A stretch of DNA of 64,000 nucleotides from Sulfurovum riftiae. GTDB taxonomy: Bacteria > Campylobacterota > Campylobacteria > Campylobacterales > Sulfurovaceae. The position numbers and the translations under genes are program-made. The DNA lies in NCBI RefSeq assembly GCF_001595645.1, contig NZ_LNKT01000034.1, positions 1-64,000 on the forward strand. Reading direction: 5' to 3'. The notes beneath the pieces were generated by a model. That model was not told where the DNA came from. It did no database searches and was given only the letters and a program-made list of their open reading frames with translations. The stretch's first letter is position 1. Each line of letters begins with the position of its first letter. Below, in pieces: positions 9,315 through 17,928 of the stretch.

Positions 9315-9924
9315 AATACTCTTTTTTGAACATTTTTCTCAGGTTTTTGATATAGGTACGGATCGTAGCATGTGTAGGGATACTGTCATCACTCCATACA
9401 TTCTCGATGATCTCGTCACAGGAGATGATCTTGCCGGTATTGCGTATGAAGTACTCCAGTACCTGTGCCTCTTTCTGGCGCATCTCTATCACCTCGTCAT
9501 CGATGATGATCTGATGTGCTTTGGGGACGAACTTCATACCGTCGAACTCGATCTCTTCCTGCAGGCGGTAGAGCCTGGCAATGTGTTCTATACGGGCCCG
9601 AAGCTCTTCGAGTTCGAAGGGCTTTTTCAGATAGTCATCGGCACCGAGATCGAACCCTTTTTTCAGGTCATCTATCCCTGAGAGGGAGGTAATATAGACT
9701 GCCGGTGTGGTATTTCCGATCTCGCGAAGATAGGAGAGGATCTCAAACCCGTCTATACTGGGAACATTGACATCGAGCAGAAGCATATCGTAACGGTTCT
9801 CTCCTATGGCATCAAGCGCTTTTTCACCATCATAGAAGCTCTCTACATCATATCCGTTCTCTACAAGGAATTCCTCGATGATCTCCTGCAGGATCACATC
9901 ATCCTCAAGCAATAATATCTTCAC
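9271..9924 (-). CDS. OmpR/PhoB-type response regulator
   Basis: A 217-residue response regulator. The receiver domain (1-115) has the acidic pair D8/D9, phospho-acceptor D51 in LLLDVNVP, and K101 in the YLKKPFE switch motif. The C-terminal winged helix (about 125-217) has the RQKEAQVLEYFIRN and RTYIKNLRKMF elements typical of the OmpR class. A GGAT ribosome-binding site precedes the ATG. It is the first gene of a two-gene operon with the sensor kinase and diverges from the small lipoprotein gene, so the intergenic region may carry autoregulatory sites. Confidence 0.9.
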   Translation of the reverse strand: MKILLLEDDVILQEIIEEFLVENGYDVESFYDGEKALDAIGENRYDMLLLDVNVPSIDGFEILSYLREIGNTTPAVYITSLSGIDDLKKGFDLGADDYLKKPFELEELRARIEHIARLYRLQEEIEFDGMKFVPKAHQIIIDDEVIEMRQKEAQVLEYFIRNTGKIISCDEIIENVWSDDSIPTHATIRTYIKNLRKMFKKEYFDNIKGEGYRFNIV

Positions 9925-9995
9925 ACCTATCCTTCACAACTGTTTTGAACATTGTACCATACTCTCTGTGTAGCACAATACACAAAAGATTTGGC

Positions 9996-10001
9996 TATAA
10001 T
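9996..10001 (+). promoter_or_regulatory. TATAAT box 6 nt before the lipoprotein ATG
   Basis: GGCTATAAT lies so that exactly 6 nt separate the box from the ATG of the small lipoprotein gene. No ribosome-binding site is present in the gap, so the transcript is predicted to be leaderless. Confidence 0.55.
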
Positions 10002-10007
10002 TCCGCT

Positions 10008-10193
10008 ATGAACAGATATACTCTATTGACCTTATTGACTCTAATGCTTTTTTCGGGATGTACACAGGTTGTGACAGCACCCATCTCCGTTGCGGGTTCT
10101 GTAGCGGGAGCCGCTATCGATGTGACAGGTTCTGCTGTAGGTGCAGCCGTAGATATCGCCACTTCTGACGATGACGAGAAAGAAAAAGATTAA
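10008..10193 (+). CDS. Small lipoprotein (NF038104-like)
   Basis: A 61-residue predicted lipoprotein. The start is the ATG giving MNRYTLLTLLTLMLFSGC, a type II signal peptide with lipobox LFSGC; an ATG further upstream would put extra residues before the signal and lies ahead of the promoter box. The mature part is Gly/Ala/Val rich (PISVAGSVAGAAIDVTGSAVGAAVDIA) and ends in an acidic DDDEKEKD tail. This composition resembles the small NF038104-type lipoproteins, but the function is unknown. It overlaps the 3' end of the convergent chorismate mutase gene by 4 nt. Confidence 0.75.
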   Translation: MNRYTLLTLLTLMLFSGCTQVVTAPISVAGSVAGAAIDVTGSAVGAAVDIATSDDDEKEKD

Positions 10194-10516
10194 AAACTTT
10201 TAGCGTTATTGAACTCGGCGATCTCACTCTCCACCATGGCATCTATCATGCGGACATAAAGGTCATTGATGAGATTGGGGGAGAGGTCGAGGTCGATCGC
10301 CTGCTGACGTACACGTGAGATCACATCAGCGATCCTCTCTTCCGCCTTCACCTCTTCTACCGATGTTTTGAAATGTGCGATCTGCTTGATATAATCATTC
10401 CGCTTTGCGATCAGTTTGACGATCTCTTCATCCACTGCATCGATCTTCTCTCTTGCTTCTTCAAGTGTAGTACATTTCTCGATTTCCATTCTATATATCC
10501 TCATATAATTATTCAT
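10190..10516 (-). CDS. Chorismate mutase type II domain protein
   Basis: A 108-residue all-helical protein of the chorismate mutase II (AroQ/PchB) class. It contains the conserved LEEAREKIDAVDEEIVKLIAKRNDYIKQIAHFK helix with the first active-site arginine region, then EERIADVISRVRQQA and the third helix. It would convert chorismate to prephenate for Phe/Tyr synthesis, or act as an isochorismate-pyruvate lyase-like enzyme; sequence alone does not separate these. Two starts are possible: the upstream ATG after GGAAG, or the internal ATG of MEIEKCTTLEE after AGGA. The promoter (GGATATAAT) is divergent from the outer-membrane gene. Confidence 0.8.
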   Translation of the reverse strand: MNNYMRIYRMEIEKCTTLEEAREKIDAVDEEIVKLIAKRNDYIKQIAHFKTSVEEVKAEERIADVISRVRQQAIDLDLSPNLINDLYVRMIDAMVESEIAEFNNAKSF

Positions 10517-10562
10517 TGTTTCTTCCAGCTATTATATCCTAAAAAATCTAATATACTTTGGC

Positions 10563-10568
10563 TATAAT
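10563..10568 (+). promoter_or_regulatory. TATAAT box 6 nt before the outer-membrane gene ATG
   Basis: TTTGGCTATAAT followed by exactly 6 nt and ATG, the same arrangement as at the upstream lipoprotein gene. It predicts a leaderless mRNA for the beta-barrel gene. Confidence 0.55.
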
Positions 10569-10574
10569 TGATGT

Positions 10575-11926
10575 ATGAAAAAAACATATAATATACTTAT
10601 TTCAACTCTATCCGCTACGCTTCTATTGAGCCAATCCGTTACTGCTGCCGAGAAGGTCAATAACGATTCCGGTATTATTGATGAGGTAGGGGAAGTACTG
10701 CATCCAAGCAAAGACCTGGTGTTTGTCCCCTATGTATTTTCAACAGATTCAACTGGTTTTGCAGGTGGTGTGGGTGTCATAAAAAAAGGGTTCCTCCAAC
10801 CACATGTAACTGCGATCGCTACACTGTTTTACGGTGCAGAGCAGGATATTGTCACCAATGGAGAAGATGATACTGCCAACTTTTCAGGAGGCTTCGCTGC
10901 AATCTTTGACTATGTCATTCCCGGTACTGACCGTCTCCTCTTTTCAGCATTGGGGATGAAGGCTTATTTCCCGAAAGCACGCTACTATATTTTTGACCAT
11001 AGTAACAACTCAGATGAAAATGATTATGTAGAAACCTCCGGAGATTCAGACTTTGCTTTTATCAACTTGAGATACGTACTCCCTATGGGTGATGGTCTGG
11101 ATAACCCGGAAGGGCACTACACACTTAGAAATGGATTTGCAGTAGACAGAGAAGGTTACGGAGGAGGCAAACCCTTTGTTACGGGAAGAACAGGCATTGG
11201 TATCAGTGGATTTTATGGACACAACAGCTTTGAAAACTATATAGCACCTACTTCAGGTGTAGATCACTCATCTGGAGGATTGGAGAAGTGGGATACGAAC
11301 GGTTTGCGCTTTTTTGTTGACCATGACAATACCGACTATGATCTCAACCCTTCACGCGGTTATCAATTTAAACTGCAATACTCCAAAGATTTTGGATGGG
11401 GTGATTCTGTACAGAGTTGGGATTTCATGGAATTTAAATACAACCATTATGTTGACCTTCCAACCTTCTCATTTACCCAACAGAATGTCTTGGCAATGAG
11501 TTTCTGGACAGGAAACTCCTTCTCATGGGAGAGAGACGATGATTTAGTAATTGCTGCACACAGACCCCGCCTTGGGAAGGTGGAAGATTGGGTGGTATGT
11601 TCCGCATGAGAGGATACAATACAGACCGTTTCTCAGACAAAGCAGTCATTTATGGTACTGCAGAATACAGGGCCATTCTTGACTGGAATCCCTTTAGAAA
11701 AAATGACTATATTCCTGTATCTGTTGACTGGTTGCAGGTCGTCGGTTTCGTAGAAGCAGGTCGGGTAAATGATACCTACAATTTCGATCTTTTAAGTGAT
11801 ATGAAATTCGATGCCGGTATCAGTTTACGTGCAATGGCAGCAGAGGTTCCAGTCCGTGTAGATTTAGCCTACGGCGATGAGGGAATGAACTTCTGGGTTA
11901 TGATCTTCCAACCGTTTGACTTTTAA
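10575..11926 (+). pseudogene. Outer-membrane beta-barrel protein (BamA/D15 surface antigen-like), frameshifted
   Basis: Two abutting frames together encode about 450 residues of an Omp85/D15-like barrel with signal peptide (LLSQSVTAAE). The first frame runs through GGVGVIKKGF, DNTDYDLNPSRGYQF and FMEFKYNHYVDL; the second resumes with GGMFRMRGYNTDRFSDKAVIYGTAEYR and ends in a C-terminal Phe (QPFDF) as expected for outer-membrane barrels. The break falls at CCCC (11565-11568). Adding one C restores the natural continuation HRPPPWEGGRLGGMFRMRGY, so a single-base loss explains it. It could be a sequencing or assembly error, a real pseudogene or a slippage switch. No POTRA domain is visible, so it is a short barrel-only member. 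Cargo is unknown. Confidence 0.75.
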
Positions 11927-12078
11927 TCTTTTATAAAGTCAGAATCAACGATTCCGACCTACATCTTCACTTTCGTCATTCTGAGCTTGCCCAAGGGTAT
12001 TTCCTTCGGGTATTCAGAATCCTTCTAATCTGAATTACAATCTGATTTCGCACATATACATAAAAATACCGGCATAAA

Positions 12079-12113
12079 AAAAGCCCGGCTCCCTTTCGGG
12101 AAACCGGGCTTTC
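12079..12113. terminator. Bidirectional intrinsic terminator between the outer-membrane gene and dnaK
   Basis: A GC-rich hairpin (AAGCCCGGCTCCC / GGGAAACCGGGCTT) with an A-run on the left and a T-run on the right. It sits between convergent genes and can serve both strands. Confidence 0.8.
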
Positions 12114-12175
12114 GAGGAAGTAATATGGAAACGGGACTTCAGTCCCGTACATTATCCTTGAAACTTATGCAGAGA

Positions 12176-14059
12176 TTACTCTACCTCTGCATCGATGACA
12201 TCGTCATCATCTGCTTTCTTGCCTGCTTCAGCACCTGGCTGCTGTCCGCCCTGCTCTTTGGCATAGACCGCTTCAGCAAGCTTGTGGCTCTTCTCAGTCA
12301 GTGCTTTGACTTTCTCATCGATCTGCTCTTTTGTCGCATTGTCATCTTTGAGTACGGTCTCAAGTTCTTCGATCGCTGCTTCAATGTTCGCTTTTTCTGT
12401 CGCATCGAAGTTGTCACCGAGGTCATCAAGTGATTTTCTTGTCTGGTGGATCAATGCATCCGCCTGATTCTTCGCCTCTACGACCGCTTTGCGTTTTTCA
12501 TCTTCAGCTTTGTGCGCTTCCGCATCCTGAACCATTTTTTCGATCTCTTCATCAGAAAGTCCTGACGAACCGGTGATCTTGATCTCCTGAGATTTTCCTG
12601 TACCTTTGTCTACCGCAGATACTGTCAGGATACCGTTGGCATCGATATCGAAGGTCACCTCGATCTGAGGAACCCCTCTTGGTGCCGCAGGAATATCTCT
12701 AAGCTCAAACATACCCAGAGACTTGTTGTCTTTGGCGAATTCACGCTCTCCCTGGAGTACGTGGATGCTTACCGCCGGCTGGTTATCTTCTGCTGTTGAG
12801 AACACCTGTGATTTCTTCGCAGGGATCGTCGTACCTTTTTCAATGACTTTGGTAGTTACCCCACCCAAAGTCTCGATACCGAGGCTCAACGGTGTAACGT
12901 CAAGAAGCAGTACATCTTTGACATCCCCTGCAAGTACACCACCCTGGATCGCAGCACCGAGTGCAACGACCTCATCTGGGTTCACTGACTTGTTCAGCTC
13001 TTTGTTGAAGAACTTCTTCACCTCTTCCTGTACCAGTGGTACTCTGGTAGAACCACCGACCATCACGACCTCTTTGACATCGCCTTTGCTGAGCCCTGCA
13101 TCTTTGAGTACAGACTCGATCGTTTTGATCGTACTTGCTACAAGGTCACCGATGAGTGATTCGAACTTCGCTCTTGTAATTTTCGTTACAAGGTGCTTCG
13201 GCCCGCTTGCATCCGCTGTGATGAACGGAAGGTTGATCTCGGTCTCTGTTGCAGAGGAGAGCTCTTTTTTCGCTGCTTCTGCCGCATCTTTGACTCTCTG
13301 AAGTGCCATGACATCCGCTTTGATGTCGATACCTGTCTCAGACTTGAACTCATCTGCTACAAAATCGATGATCCTGTTATCGAAATCGTCACCACCGAGG
13401 AAGGCATCTCCCCCTGTCGCCAATACTTCAACAACACCGTCACCTGTTTCAAGTGCAGTAACATCGAAGGTACCACCACCAAGGTCGTATACCACGATCT
13501 GCTCGGCATCTTTCTTGTCAAGACCGTATGCCAGTGCCGCCGATGTCGGCTCGTTGATGATTCTCAGTACGTTCAGCCCTGCGATCGTACCAGCCTCTTT
13601 CGTTGCTTTTCTCTGTGCATCGTTGAAGTATGCAGGAACAGTAATGACCGCATCAGTCACTGTCTCACCGAGGTATGCTTCCGCATCCTCTTTCATCTTC
13701 ATCAATACTTTTGCAGAGATCTCCTGCGGTGTATAGGTTTTACCCGCAACCTCGATCGCACAGGCACCGTTTCTGTCTATAATATGATACGGAAGTCTCT
13801 CTTTGGCTTCCGCCGCTTTTTCCTCTTCACACATAAGACCCATGATTCTCTTGATAGAGTAGATGGTCTTTTCAGGGTTGGTTACCGCCTGTCTTTTTGC
13901 AGATTCACCGACAAGAACTTCACCTTTGTCTGTAAATGCCACGATAGAAGGTGTTGTATTCTTACCCTCTTTGTTGGCGATGATCGCCGCCTCACCGTTT
14001 GTATACACTGCCATTGCAGAGTTTGTTGTTCCTAAGTCAATTCCTAATACTTTTCCCAT
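12176..14059 (-). CDS. dnaK: Chaperone DnaK (Hsp70)
   Basis: A 627-residue Hsp70. The ATPase domain begins [18 protein letters not shown] and contains [12 protein letters not shown] and [11 protein letters not shown]; the linker [19 protein letters not shown] leads into the substrate-binding domain, and the tail ends in an acidic [15 protein letters not shown]-like stretch. It folds and protects cytosolic proteins with GrpE and DnaJ, both encoded nearby. It lies 122 nt downstream of grpE, and that gap contains its own TATAAT-type promoter, so it may be transcribed both with grpE and alone. AAAGGAAACG is the ribosome-binding site. Confidence 0.98.
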   Translation of the reverse strand: MGKVLGIDLGTTNSAMAVYTNGEAAIIANKEGKNTTPSIVAFTDKGEVLVGESAKRQAVTNPEKTIYSIKRIMGLMCEEEKAAEAKERLPYHIIDRNGACAIEVAGKTYTPQEISAKVLMKMKEDAEAYLGETVTDAVITVPAYFNDAQRKATKEAGTIAGLNVLRIINEPTSAALAYGLDKKDAEQIVVYDLGGGTFDVTALETGDGVVEVLATGGDAFLGGDDFDNRIIDFVADEFKSETGIDIKADVMALQRVKDAAEAAKKELSSATETEINLPFITADASGPKHLVTKITRAKFESLIGDLVASTIKTIESVLKDAGLSKGDVKEVVMVGGSTRVPLVQEEVKKFFNKELNKSVNPDEVVALGAAIQGGVLAGDVKDVLLLDVTPLSLGIETLGGVTTKVIEKGTTIPAKKSQVFSTAEDNQPAVSIHVLQGEREFAKDNKSLGMFELRDIPAAPRGVPQIEVTFDIDANGILTVSAVDKGTGKSQEIKITGSSGLSDEEIEKMVQDAEAHKAEDEKRKAVVEAKNQADALIHQTRKSLDDLGDNFDATEKANIEAAIEELETVLKDDNATKEQIDEKVKALTEKSHKLAEAVYAKEQGGQQPGAEAGKKADDDDVIDAEVE

Positions 14060-14181
14060 GATCGTTTCCTTTTTATAGTTGTAATTTGTTTTTCTAAATG
14101 TATTATAGTCAATATCAAAGTGAAACCAATGCTACTTTAGTTGCATTGAGTCACTTTTTATCAACTTTTAGGTTACACTTC

Positions 14182-14733
14182 TTATTTGGAGGTTGAAACC
14201 ATAGCTGGTCTCAATACCCTGTCTTTAATTGTATAGCCCTTTTGCATCACCTGAACGATGTCATCCGTCTTGTGCTCATCACTATCGACCTGCATGATCA
14301 CCTGATGCACTTCAGGATCAAACTCGCCTTTACATTCGATCTCTTTGATCTGGTTCTTCTCAAGTACTTTTTTGAGCTGTTCGTAAGTGAGTTTCACACC
14401 TTCCTGCATTTTTTCAAGAACTTCCGAGGCGTTCTCTTTATCTGCACCTTCTATCGCACTGAGCGCATTCTCAAAAGAATCCAGTACAGCCAGTATATCT
14501 TTCGCAAAACTCTCATTTGCATATGCTACGGCATTCATCTTGTCTTTTTCCAAACGCTTCTTTGCATTCTCGAAGTCAGCATGTGCTCTGATGTATTTGT
14601 CTTTATATTCAGCTGCTTCAGCCTGGGCAGCCTCCAAAGGGTCTACCTCTTGGTTATTCTCTTCACTCTGAGCCTCTGTATTTTGCTCTTCATTCTGAGT
14701 TTGTTCAAGATCTTTTTCTGTCTCTTGACTCAT
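14182..14733 (-). CDS. grpE: Nucleotide exchange factor GrpE
   Basis: A 183-residue GrpE. The acidic Gln/Glu-rich N-terminus leads to a long coiled coil (about 35-95, EYKDKYIRAHADFENAKKRLEKD) and the beta-domain with the EKNQIKEIECKGEFDPEVHQVIM motif. It releases ADP from DnaK, encoded just downstream. AAAGGAGGTC precedes the ATG. hrcA, which often precedes grpE in other bacteria and many Campylobacterota, is absent here; instead an inverted repeat resembling the HspR operator overlaps the promoter. Confidence 0.96.
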   Translation of the reverse strand: MSQETEKDLEQTQNEEQNTEAQSEENNQEVDPLEAAQAEAAEYKDKYIRAHADFENAKKRLEKDKMNAVAYANESFAKDILAVLDSFENALSAIEGADKENASEVLEKMQEGVKLTYEQLKKVLEKNQIKEIECKGEFDPEVHQVIMQVDSDEHKTDDIVQVMQKGYTIKDRVLRPAMVSTSK

Positions 14734-14788
14734 GAAAGACCTCCTTTTTCTAAACTTTTTGCACCTATGGTTTTAAATGCTTAAAAGT

Positions 14789-14819
14789 ATTATACAACAT
14801 TGAGTGTATGTTTGTCAAG
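14789..14819 (-). promoter_or_regulatory. grpE promoter overlapped by HAIR-like (HspR) operator
   Basis: Reading on the minus strand, TTGACA and TATAAT boxes are separated by 18 nt and drive grpE. Overlapping the -35 box is CTTGACA-N7-ACTCAAT, which matches 11 of 14 positions of the HspR operator consensus CTTGAGT-N7-ACTCAAG (HAIR). HspR is the known repressor of the grpE-dnaK operon in Helicobacter and Campylobacter. No HrcA CIRCE element is seen. Regulation by HspR is inferred; hspR itself is not in this window. Confidence 0.6.
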
Positions 14820-14862
14820 TCATAGTTGAGTAATATAGACTAAAGTATAAATTGTACTTTCT

Positions 14863-14921
14863 GTAGGGTCGGTTTACCAACCAATTCCGTATTGTTTTTA
14901 TGGTCGGTAAACCGACCCTAC
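14863..14921. repeat. REPIN-like inverted element, copy 1
   Basis: Two 20-nt arms in inverted orientation: GTAGGGTCGGTTTACCAACC and GGTCGGTAAACCGACCCTAC, with a 19-nt loop. Each arm is a GTAG (or CTAC) head plus a short palindrome GGTCGG-TTTA-CCGACC; the left palindrome here has one mismatch. It lies between grpE and the 3' end of rpsO. Confidence 0.8.
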
Positions 14922-15069
14922 GCTAAAAGCAGGCAGCATTTTTGGTACAAACTACTGTGTTTGTGTCAGGTTTTTAATTGTGAAATGGGGAATTTATGAA
15001 AATTTTTATAGGGGGATGAAGAAGTCTGAACGCTCAGCGCTGGACGCTGAACGCTCTTTCAAAGAAAGA

Positions 15070-15339
15070 TTAGTTTCTGATGCCGAGGGCATCTTTGATC
15101 GTATGCCATCTCTCAAGGTCTGTGTTCTTAAGGTATCGCATAAGTCTTCTTCTCTGACCTACGAGTTTAAGGAGACCCAGTCTTGAAGAGTGGTCTTTCT
15201 TGTTTGTTTTAAGGTGATCCGTCAAGTATTTGATTCTCTCTGTTAAAAGTGCAACCTGTACTTCTGTTGAACCTGTATCGTTTTCGCCTCTTGCGTACTT
15301 AGCAATAATTTCTGCTTTCTTCGCCTGATCCAAAGCCAT
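15070..15339 (-). CDS. rpsO: 30S ribosomal protein S15
   Basis: An 89-residue S15 with the conserved [28 protein letters not shown] and [23 protein letters not shown] segments. The start MALDQAKK is chosen because AGGAGGT lies 4 nt upstream; an earlier in-frame ATG has no such site and would add 20 non-homologous residues. S15 binds 16S rRNA early in assembly of the 30S platform and, in other bacteria, its own mRNA leader. Here pnp, its common neighbour, is elsewhere in the window. An imperfect repeat hairpin of CGCTGAACGCT-type sequence lies beyond the stop. Confidence 0.96.
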   Translation of the reverse strand: MALDQAKKAEIIAKYARGENDTGSTEVQVALLTERIKYLTDHLKTNKKDHSSRLGLLKLVGQRRRLMRYLKNTDLERWHTIKDALGIRN

Positions 15340-15498
15340 AATGACCTCCTGATTGGTAGTTAAATTCTCAATTGATATACAAAATGAGTTCGGAATCATA
15401 GCATATTAACCTTACCTGAGACTTATGAGAGAAAGCAAACCTCTTTATAATGTTAATTGGAGTAAAATACTCTTAATTGATTCAAAGGTAAAACTATT

Positions 15499-15897
15499 AT
15501 GCTATTAACCCGTGCAACCGAATATGCCCTACTCTCACTTGAGACCATCAGCAGAGCTGACAAACCAATAGGGGCGGAACAACTGGCAAATGAATTGAGT
15601 ATTCCCAAAAGCTTTCTGGCCAAGATCCTGCAGAGTCTTGCCAAACAGGGGATCCTTGAATCACGCAAAGGGGCGCATGGAGGCTTTGTGCTTACCAAAA
15701 ATATCCATGACATTACCGTAAACAGTGTCATCATTGCCGCAGAGGGGAAACCGCCTGCTGTCTTCGACTGCACCAGCTACTCGGAGACCTGTCCCAACGG
15801 GGCCATAGGTTCCTGCGTCATCTCTCCTTTTTTAGCAAATTTCCAGACAAAGATAAACGACTTCCTTGACGGCCTTACACTCGGGGATATACTATAA
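15499..15897 (+). CDS. Rrf2-family transcriptional regulator with Cys triad
   Basis: A 132-residue Rrf2/IscR-type regulator. The winged helix-turn-helix covers about residues 1-75 (TRATEYALLSLETIS, LANELSIPKSFLAKILQSLAKQGILESRKGAHGGFVL). Three cysteines, C91, C98 and C106, sit where IscR-type proteins bind an iron-sulfur cluster, so it probably senses Fe-S status, redox state or nitric oxide. AAAGGT is the likely ribosome-binding site. Its stop is immediately followed by the ATG of the DHH phosphoesterase gene, so the two are co-transcribed. Targets are unknown. Confidence 0.85.
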   Translation: MLLTRATEYALLSLETISRADKPIGAEQLANELSIPKSFLAKILQSLAKQGILESRKGAHGGFVLTKNIHDITVNSVIIAAEGKPPAVFDCTSYSETCPNGAIGSCVISPFLANFQTKINDFLDGLTLGDIL

Positions 15898-16944
15898 ATG
15901 CAGCAACACGTCTATCACCTCTCCCATATCGACCTTGACGGCTACGGCTGCCAGTATCTCACGACAAAATGTTTTGACAGGATCGAATGCTACAACGCCA
16001 ACTACGGTCCTGAAGTCACTGCACGTCTTGAAGAGATGGTCAAGAAAATAGAACAGGACCAATTCATCCATGGCGACAAGATCGAACCGCTCATTCTCAT
16101 TACGGACCTTAACCTCAGCACCAAAGAAGGAAACTGGATCGAGAAAGAGGTCATGCGCATAGGTGCAAAACTCCAGCTGCTCGATCATCATGCCACAGGT
16201 AAATCTGCCGCAGAGCGTTTTGCCTGGTACAAACTTGATACCAGCAAATGTGCCACCCTTATTACCTATGAGTGGCTGCAGCAGCATTACGGATTCGACA
16301 AAGCGAATGAATATGCACAGATCGTCAAAGCAATCAATGCCATTGATATCTGGAAAAGTGACGATGAACTCTTTGAGTACGGAAAAGTCATGCTGGGTAT
16401 GATCTCGGGTGCAAGAGAGATCAACCGCATTCTATTTCCCGCTGAAGACAGAGCCTTTAAACTCTCCCTCATCGAAGCGGCCAAAGAGCGTATCGACAAC
16501 GAAAATGCGCCCATTGTACTCGATGACGACCTCCATCAGATCAAAAAAGCCTTCTTCAAACAGGCACAGAACAATACCAAAGACAACCTTGTTGCCTTTT
16601 TCGTTACCGACCTTCTGACCAAGGACAAACAGCGCCTCACCATCCACTACAAAGGCTACAAGGGTATCCTCGGATACAATGTGGGGAACACTTCCATCAT
16701 TGGGAATACCTGTATGGTGAACAATCCTGACTACGACTTCTACATGGATGTTAATTTCCGGGGACACTTCTCCCTGCGAAGCAACAACAAGCTCGATGTC
16801 TCAGAAATGGCAGCGCATATCGGCAACGGCGGCGGACACCCCAACGCCAGCGGCGGGAAGATAGAAGGGTACAAAGACTCATTCGTCTATGCCGATGTCC
16901 GAAAATTCATTCAGGACTATATCGATCAGAAATGTAAAGCTTAG
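15898..16944 (+). CDS. DHH/DHHA1 family phosphoesterase
   Basis: A 348-residue DHH-superfamily phosphoesterase. The metal-binding motifs are SHIDLDG (H10, D12, D14), ITDLNL near residue 70 and LLDHHATG (D96, H97, H98). The C-terminal DHHA1 region ends with GNGGGHPNASGG, the substrate-binding glycine motif. Related proteins (NrnB/NrnA and cyclic-dinucleotide phosphodiesterases) degrade nanoRNA, pAp or c-di-AMP/pGpG; the exact substrate cannot be assigned. It directly follows the Rrf2 regulator and its 3' end overlaps convergent recR by 4 nt. Confidence 0.85.
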   Translation: MQQHVYHLSHIDLDGYGCQYLTTKCFDRIECYNANYGPEVTARLEEMVKKIEQDQFIHGDKIEPLILITDLNLSTKEGNWIEKEVMRIGAKLQLLDHHATGKSAAERFAWYKLDTSKCATLITYEWLQQHYGFDKANEYAQIVKAINAIDIWKSDDELFEYGKVMLGMISGAREINRILFPAEDRAFKLSLIEAAKERIDNENAPIVLDDDLHQIKKAFFKQAQNNTKDNLVAFFVTDLLTKDKQRLTIHYKGYKGILGYNVGNTSIIGNTCMVNNPDYDFYMDVNFRGHFSLRSNNKLDVSEMAAHIGNGGGHPNASGGKIEGYKDSFVYADVRKFIQDYIDQKCKA

Positions 16945-17510
16945 ATCTTCACTCTCGCTTCAAGCGCACGCGAGAGTGACATCATATCGATATTTTCCAG
17001 TTCCACACCCGTAGGAACACCCTGTGCTATCTTCGTGAATTTTACAGGCAGTCCCTGCAGTTTGTCTTCGATATAGAGTATCATCGTATCTGTGGCGATG
17101 CTTGGCGGGAAAGCGAAGATGATCTCCTCCACTCCCTCCACTGCATAGAAGAGATGCGCCTCATCCAGATCACGTACTTCGGAGATGACATAATAGACCC
17201 CGTCGAACTGTCCGCTCTCTTCAATGGTCAATATATCTTTCGCACTCTGGACGATACAGAGCTTCGCGGCATCACGATAAGGGTCCGAACAGATCGTACA
17301 GAGTTCATCTTCGCTCATGTTGTGACATTTGCTGCATTTGTGAATGCTGTTCACTGCCGTCTCTATGGCATGGGCAAGTTTCATCGCAGCGAATCCGTCT
17401 TCCATCACGGAGTGGTAGGCAAGCCGTATGGCAGATTTCTTGCCTATGGATGGGAAAGAGCCGAAGGCTTCCACCAGATTTTCAAATGCTTCTATTTTAT
17501 ATTGTTTCAT
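16941..17510 (-). CDS. recR: Recombination mediator RecR
   Basis: A 189-residue RecR: N-terminal helix-hairpin-helix (EAFGSFPSIGKKSAIRLAYH), a C4 zinc finger (CSKCHNMSEDELCTIC), a Toprim domain (LCIVQSAKDILTIEESGQFDGVYYVI) and the C-terminal TKIAQGVPTGVELENID Walker B-like segment. It supports RecO in loading RecA at gaps. It is slightly shorter than the roughly 200-residue norm, as is usual in Campylobacterota. It may be co-transcribed with the Dabb gene upstream, 34 nt away. Confidence 0.95.
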   Translation of the reverse strand: MKQYKIEAFENLVEAFGSFPSIGKKSAIRLAYHSVMEDGFAAMKLAHAIETAVNSIHKCSKCHNMSEDELCTICSDPYRDAAKLCIVQSAKDILTIEESGQFDGVYYVISEVRDLDEAHLFYAVEGVEEIIFAFPPSIATDTMILYIEDKLQGLPVKFTKIAQGVPTGVELENIDMMSLSRALEARVKI

Positions 17511-17544
17511 ACTTTATCTTTTGGTGCTGTAAGGGCACAGCACC

Positions 17545-17841
17545 CTACACGGCTTTTTCGTAATCGACCACTTTGGAGTACTCAACCACTGTTTTGATGA
17601 AATCGACCACTTTAAGGTGTTCCGGATGCACAGCATAGGCCTCCAGGCTCTCTTTGCTCTCAAAAGAGGTAATGATACTCAGATCCATCGCGCGCTCCTC
17701 CTCGGCAAAGTTCACACCTACATCGATACTTCTCAGACTCGGTACGGCACCCATCAGGTTCTCAAGCATCTGTTTTGCCTGAATGATATTGGCTTTTTTA
17801 TTCTCTTCTTTGAACTTGAACATGACGATATGGACGATCAT
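17545..17841 (-). CDS. Dabb (stress-responsive A/B barrel) domain protein
   Basis: A 98-residue Dabb domain: MIVHIVMFKFKEENK start, the QAKQMLENLMGAVPSLRSIDVGVN helix-strand unit, and YAVHPEHLKVVDFIKTVVEYSKVVDYE at the C-terminus with the HPEH motif. The fold forms dimeric alpha-beta barrels; some members respond to stress or act as small enzymes. AGGTAGTTAAG precedes the ATG. No specific function can be given. Confidence 0.85.
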   Translation of the reverse strand: MIVHIVMFKFKEENKKANIIQAKQMLENLMGAVPSLRSIDVGVNFAEEERAMDLSIITSFESKESLEAYAVHPEHLKVVDFIKTVVEYSKVVDYEKAV

Positions 17842-17928
17842 CTTAACTACCTTCTTTTTTATTCGGCATTATAACTAAATTATGGTAGAATTCGCCAAAA
17901 TTATTCCTGAAAATAGGAGCGTTACCAT

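Noticed and set aside
11945-12055. CGTCATTCTGAGC-type stretch after the beta-barrel gene
   Set aside because: A common intergenic low-information repeat with an imperfect hairpin; no gene or clear regulatory role can be supported.
13193-14035. 280-codon plus-strand frame opposite dnaK
   Set aside because: Antisense shadow of a conserved gene; composition and lack of start signal do not support a protein.
14060-14181. CIRCE element for HrcA in the grpE-dnaK gap
   Set aside because: No TTAGCACTC-N9-GAGTGCTAA pattern is present; only an ordinary promoter is visible.
14980-15186. 68-codon plus-strand frame overlapping rpsO end
   Set aside because: Low complexity, overlaps the S15 gene on the other strand and contains a repeat hairpin; not convincing.
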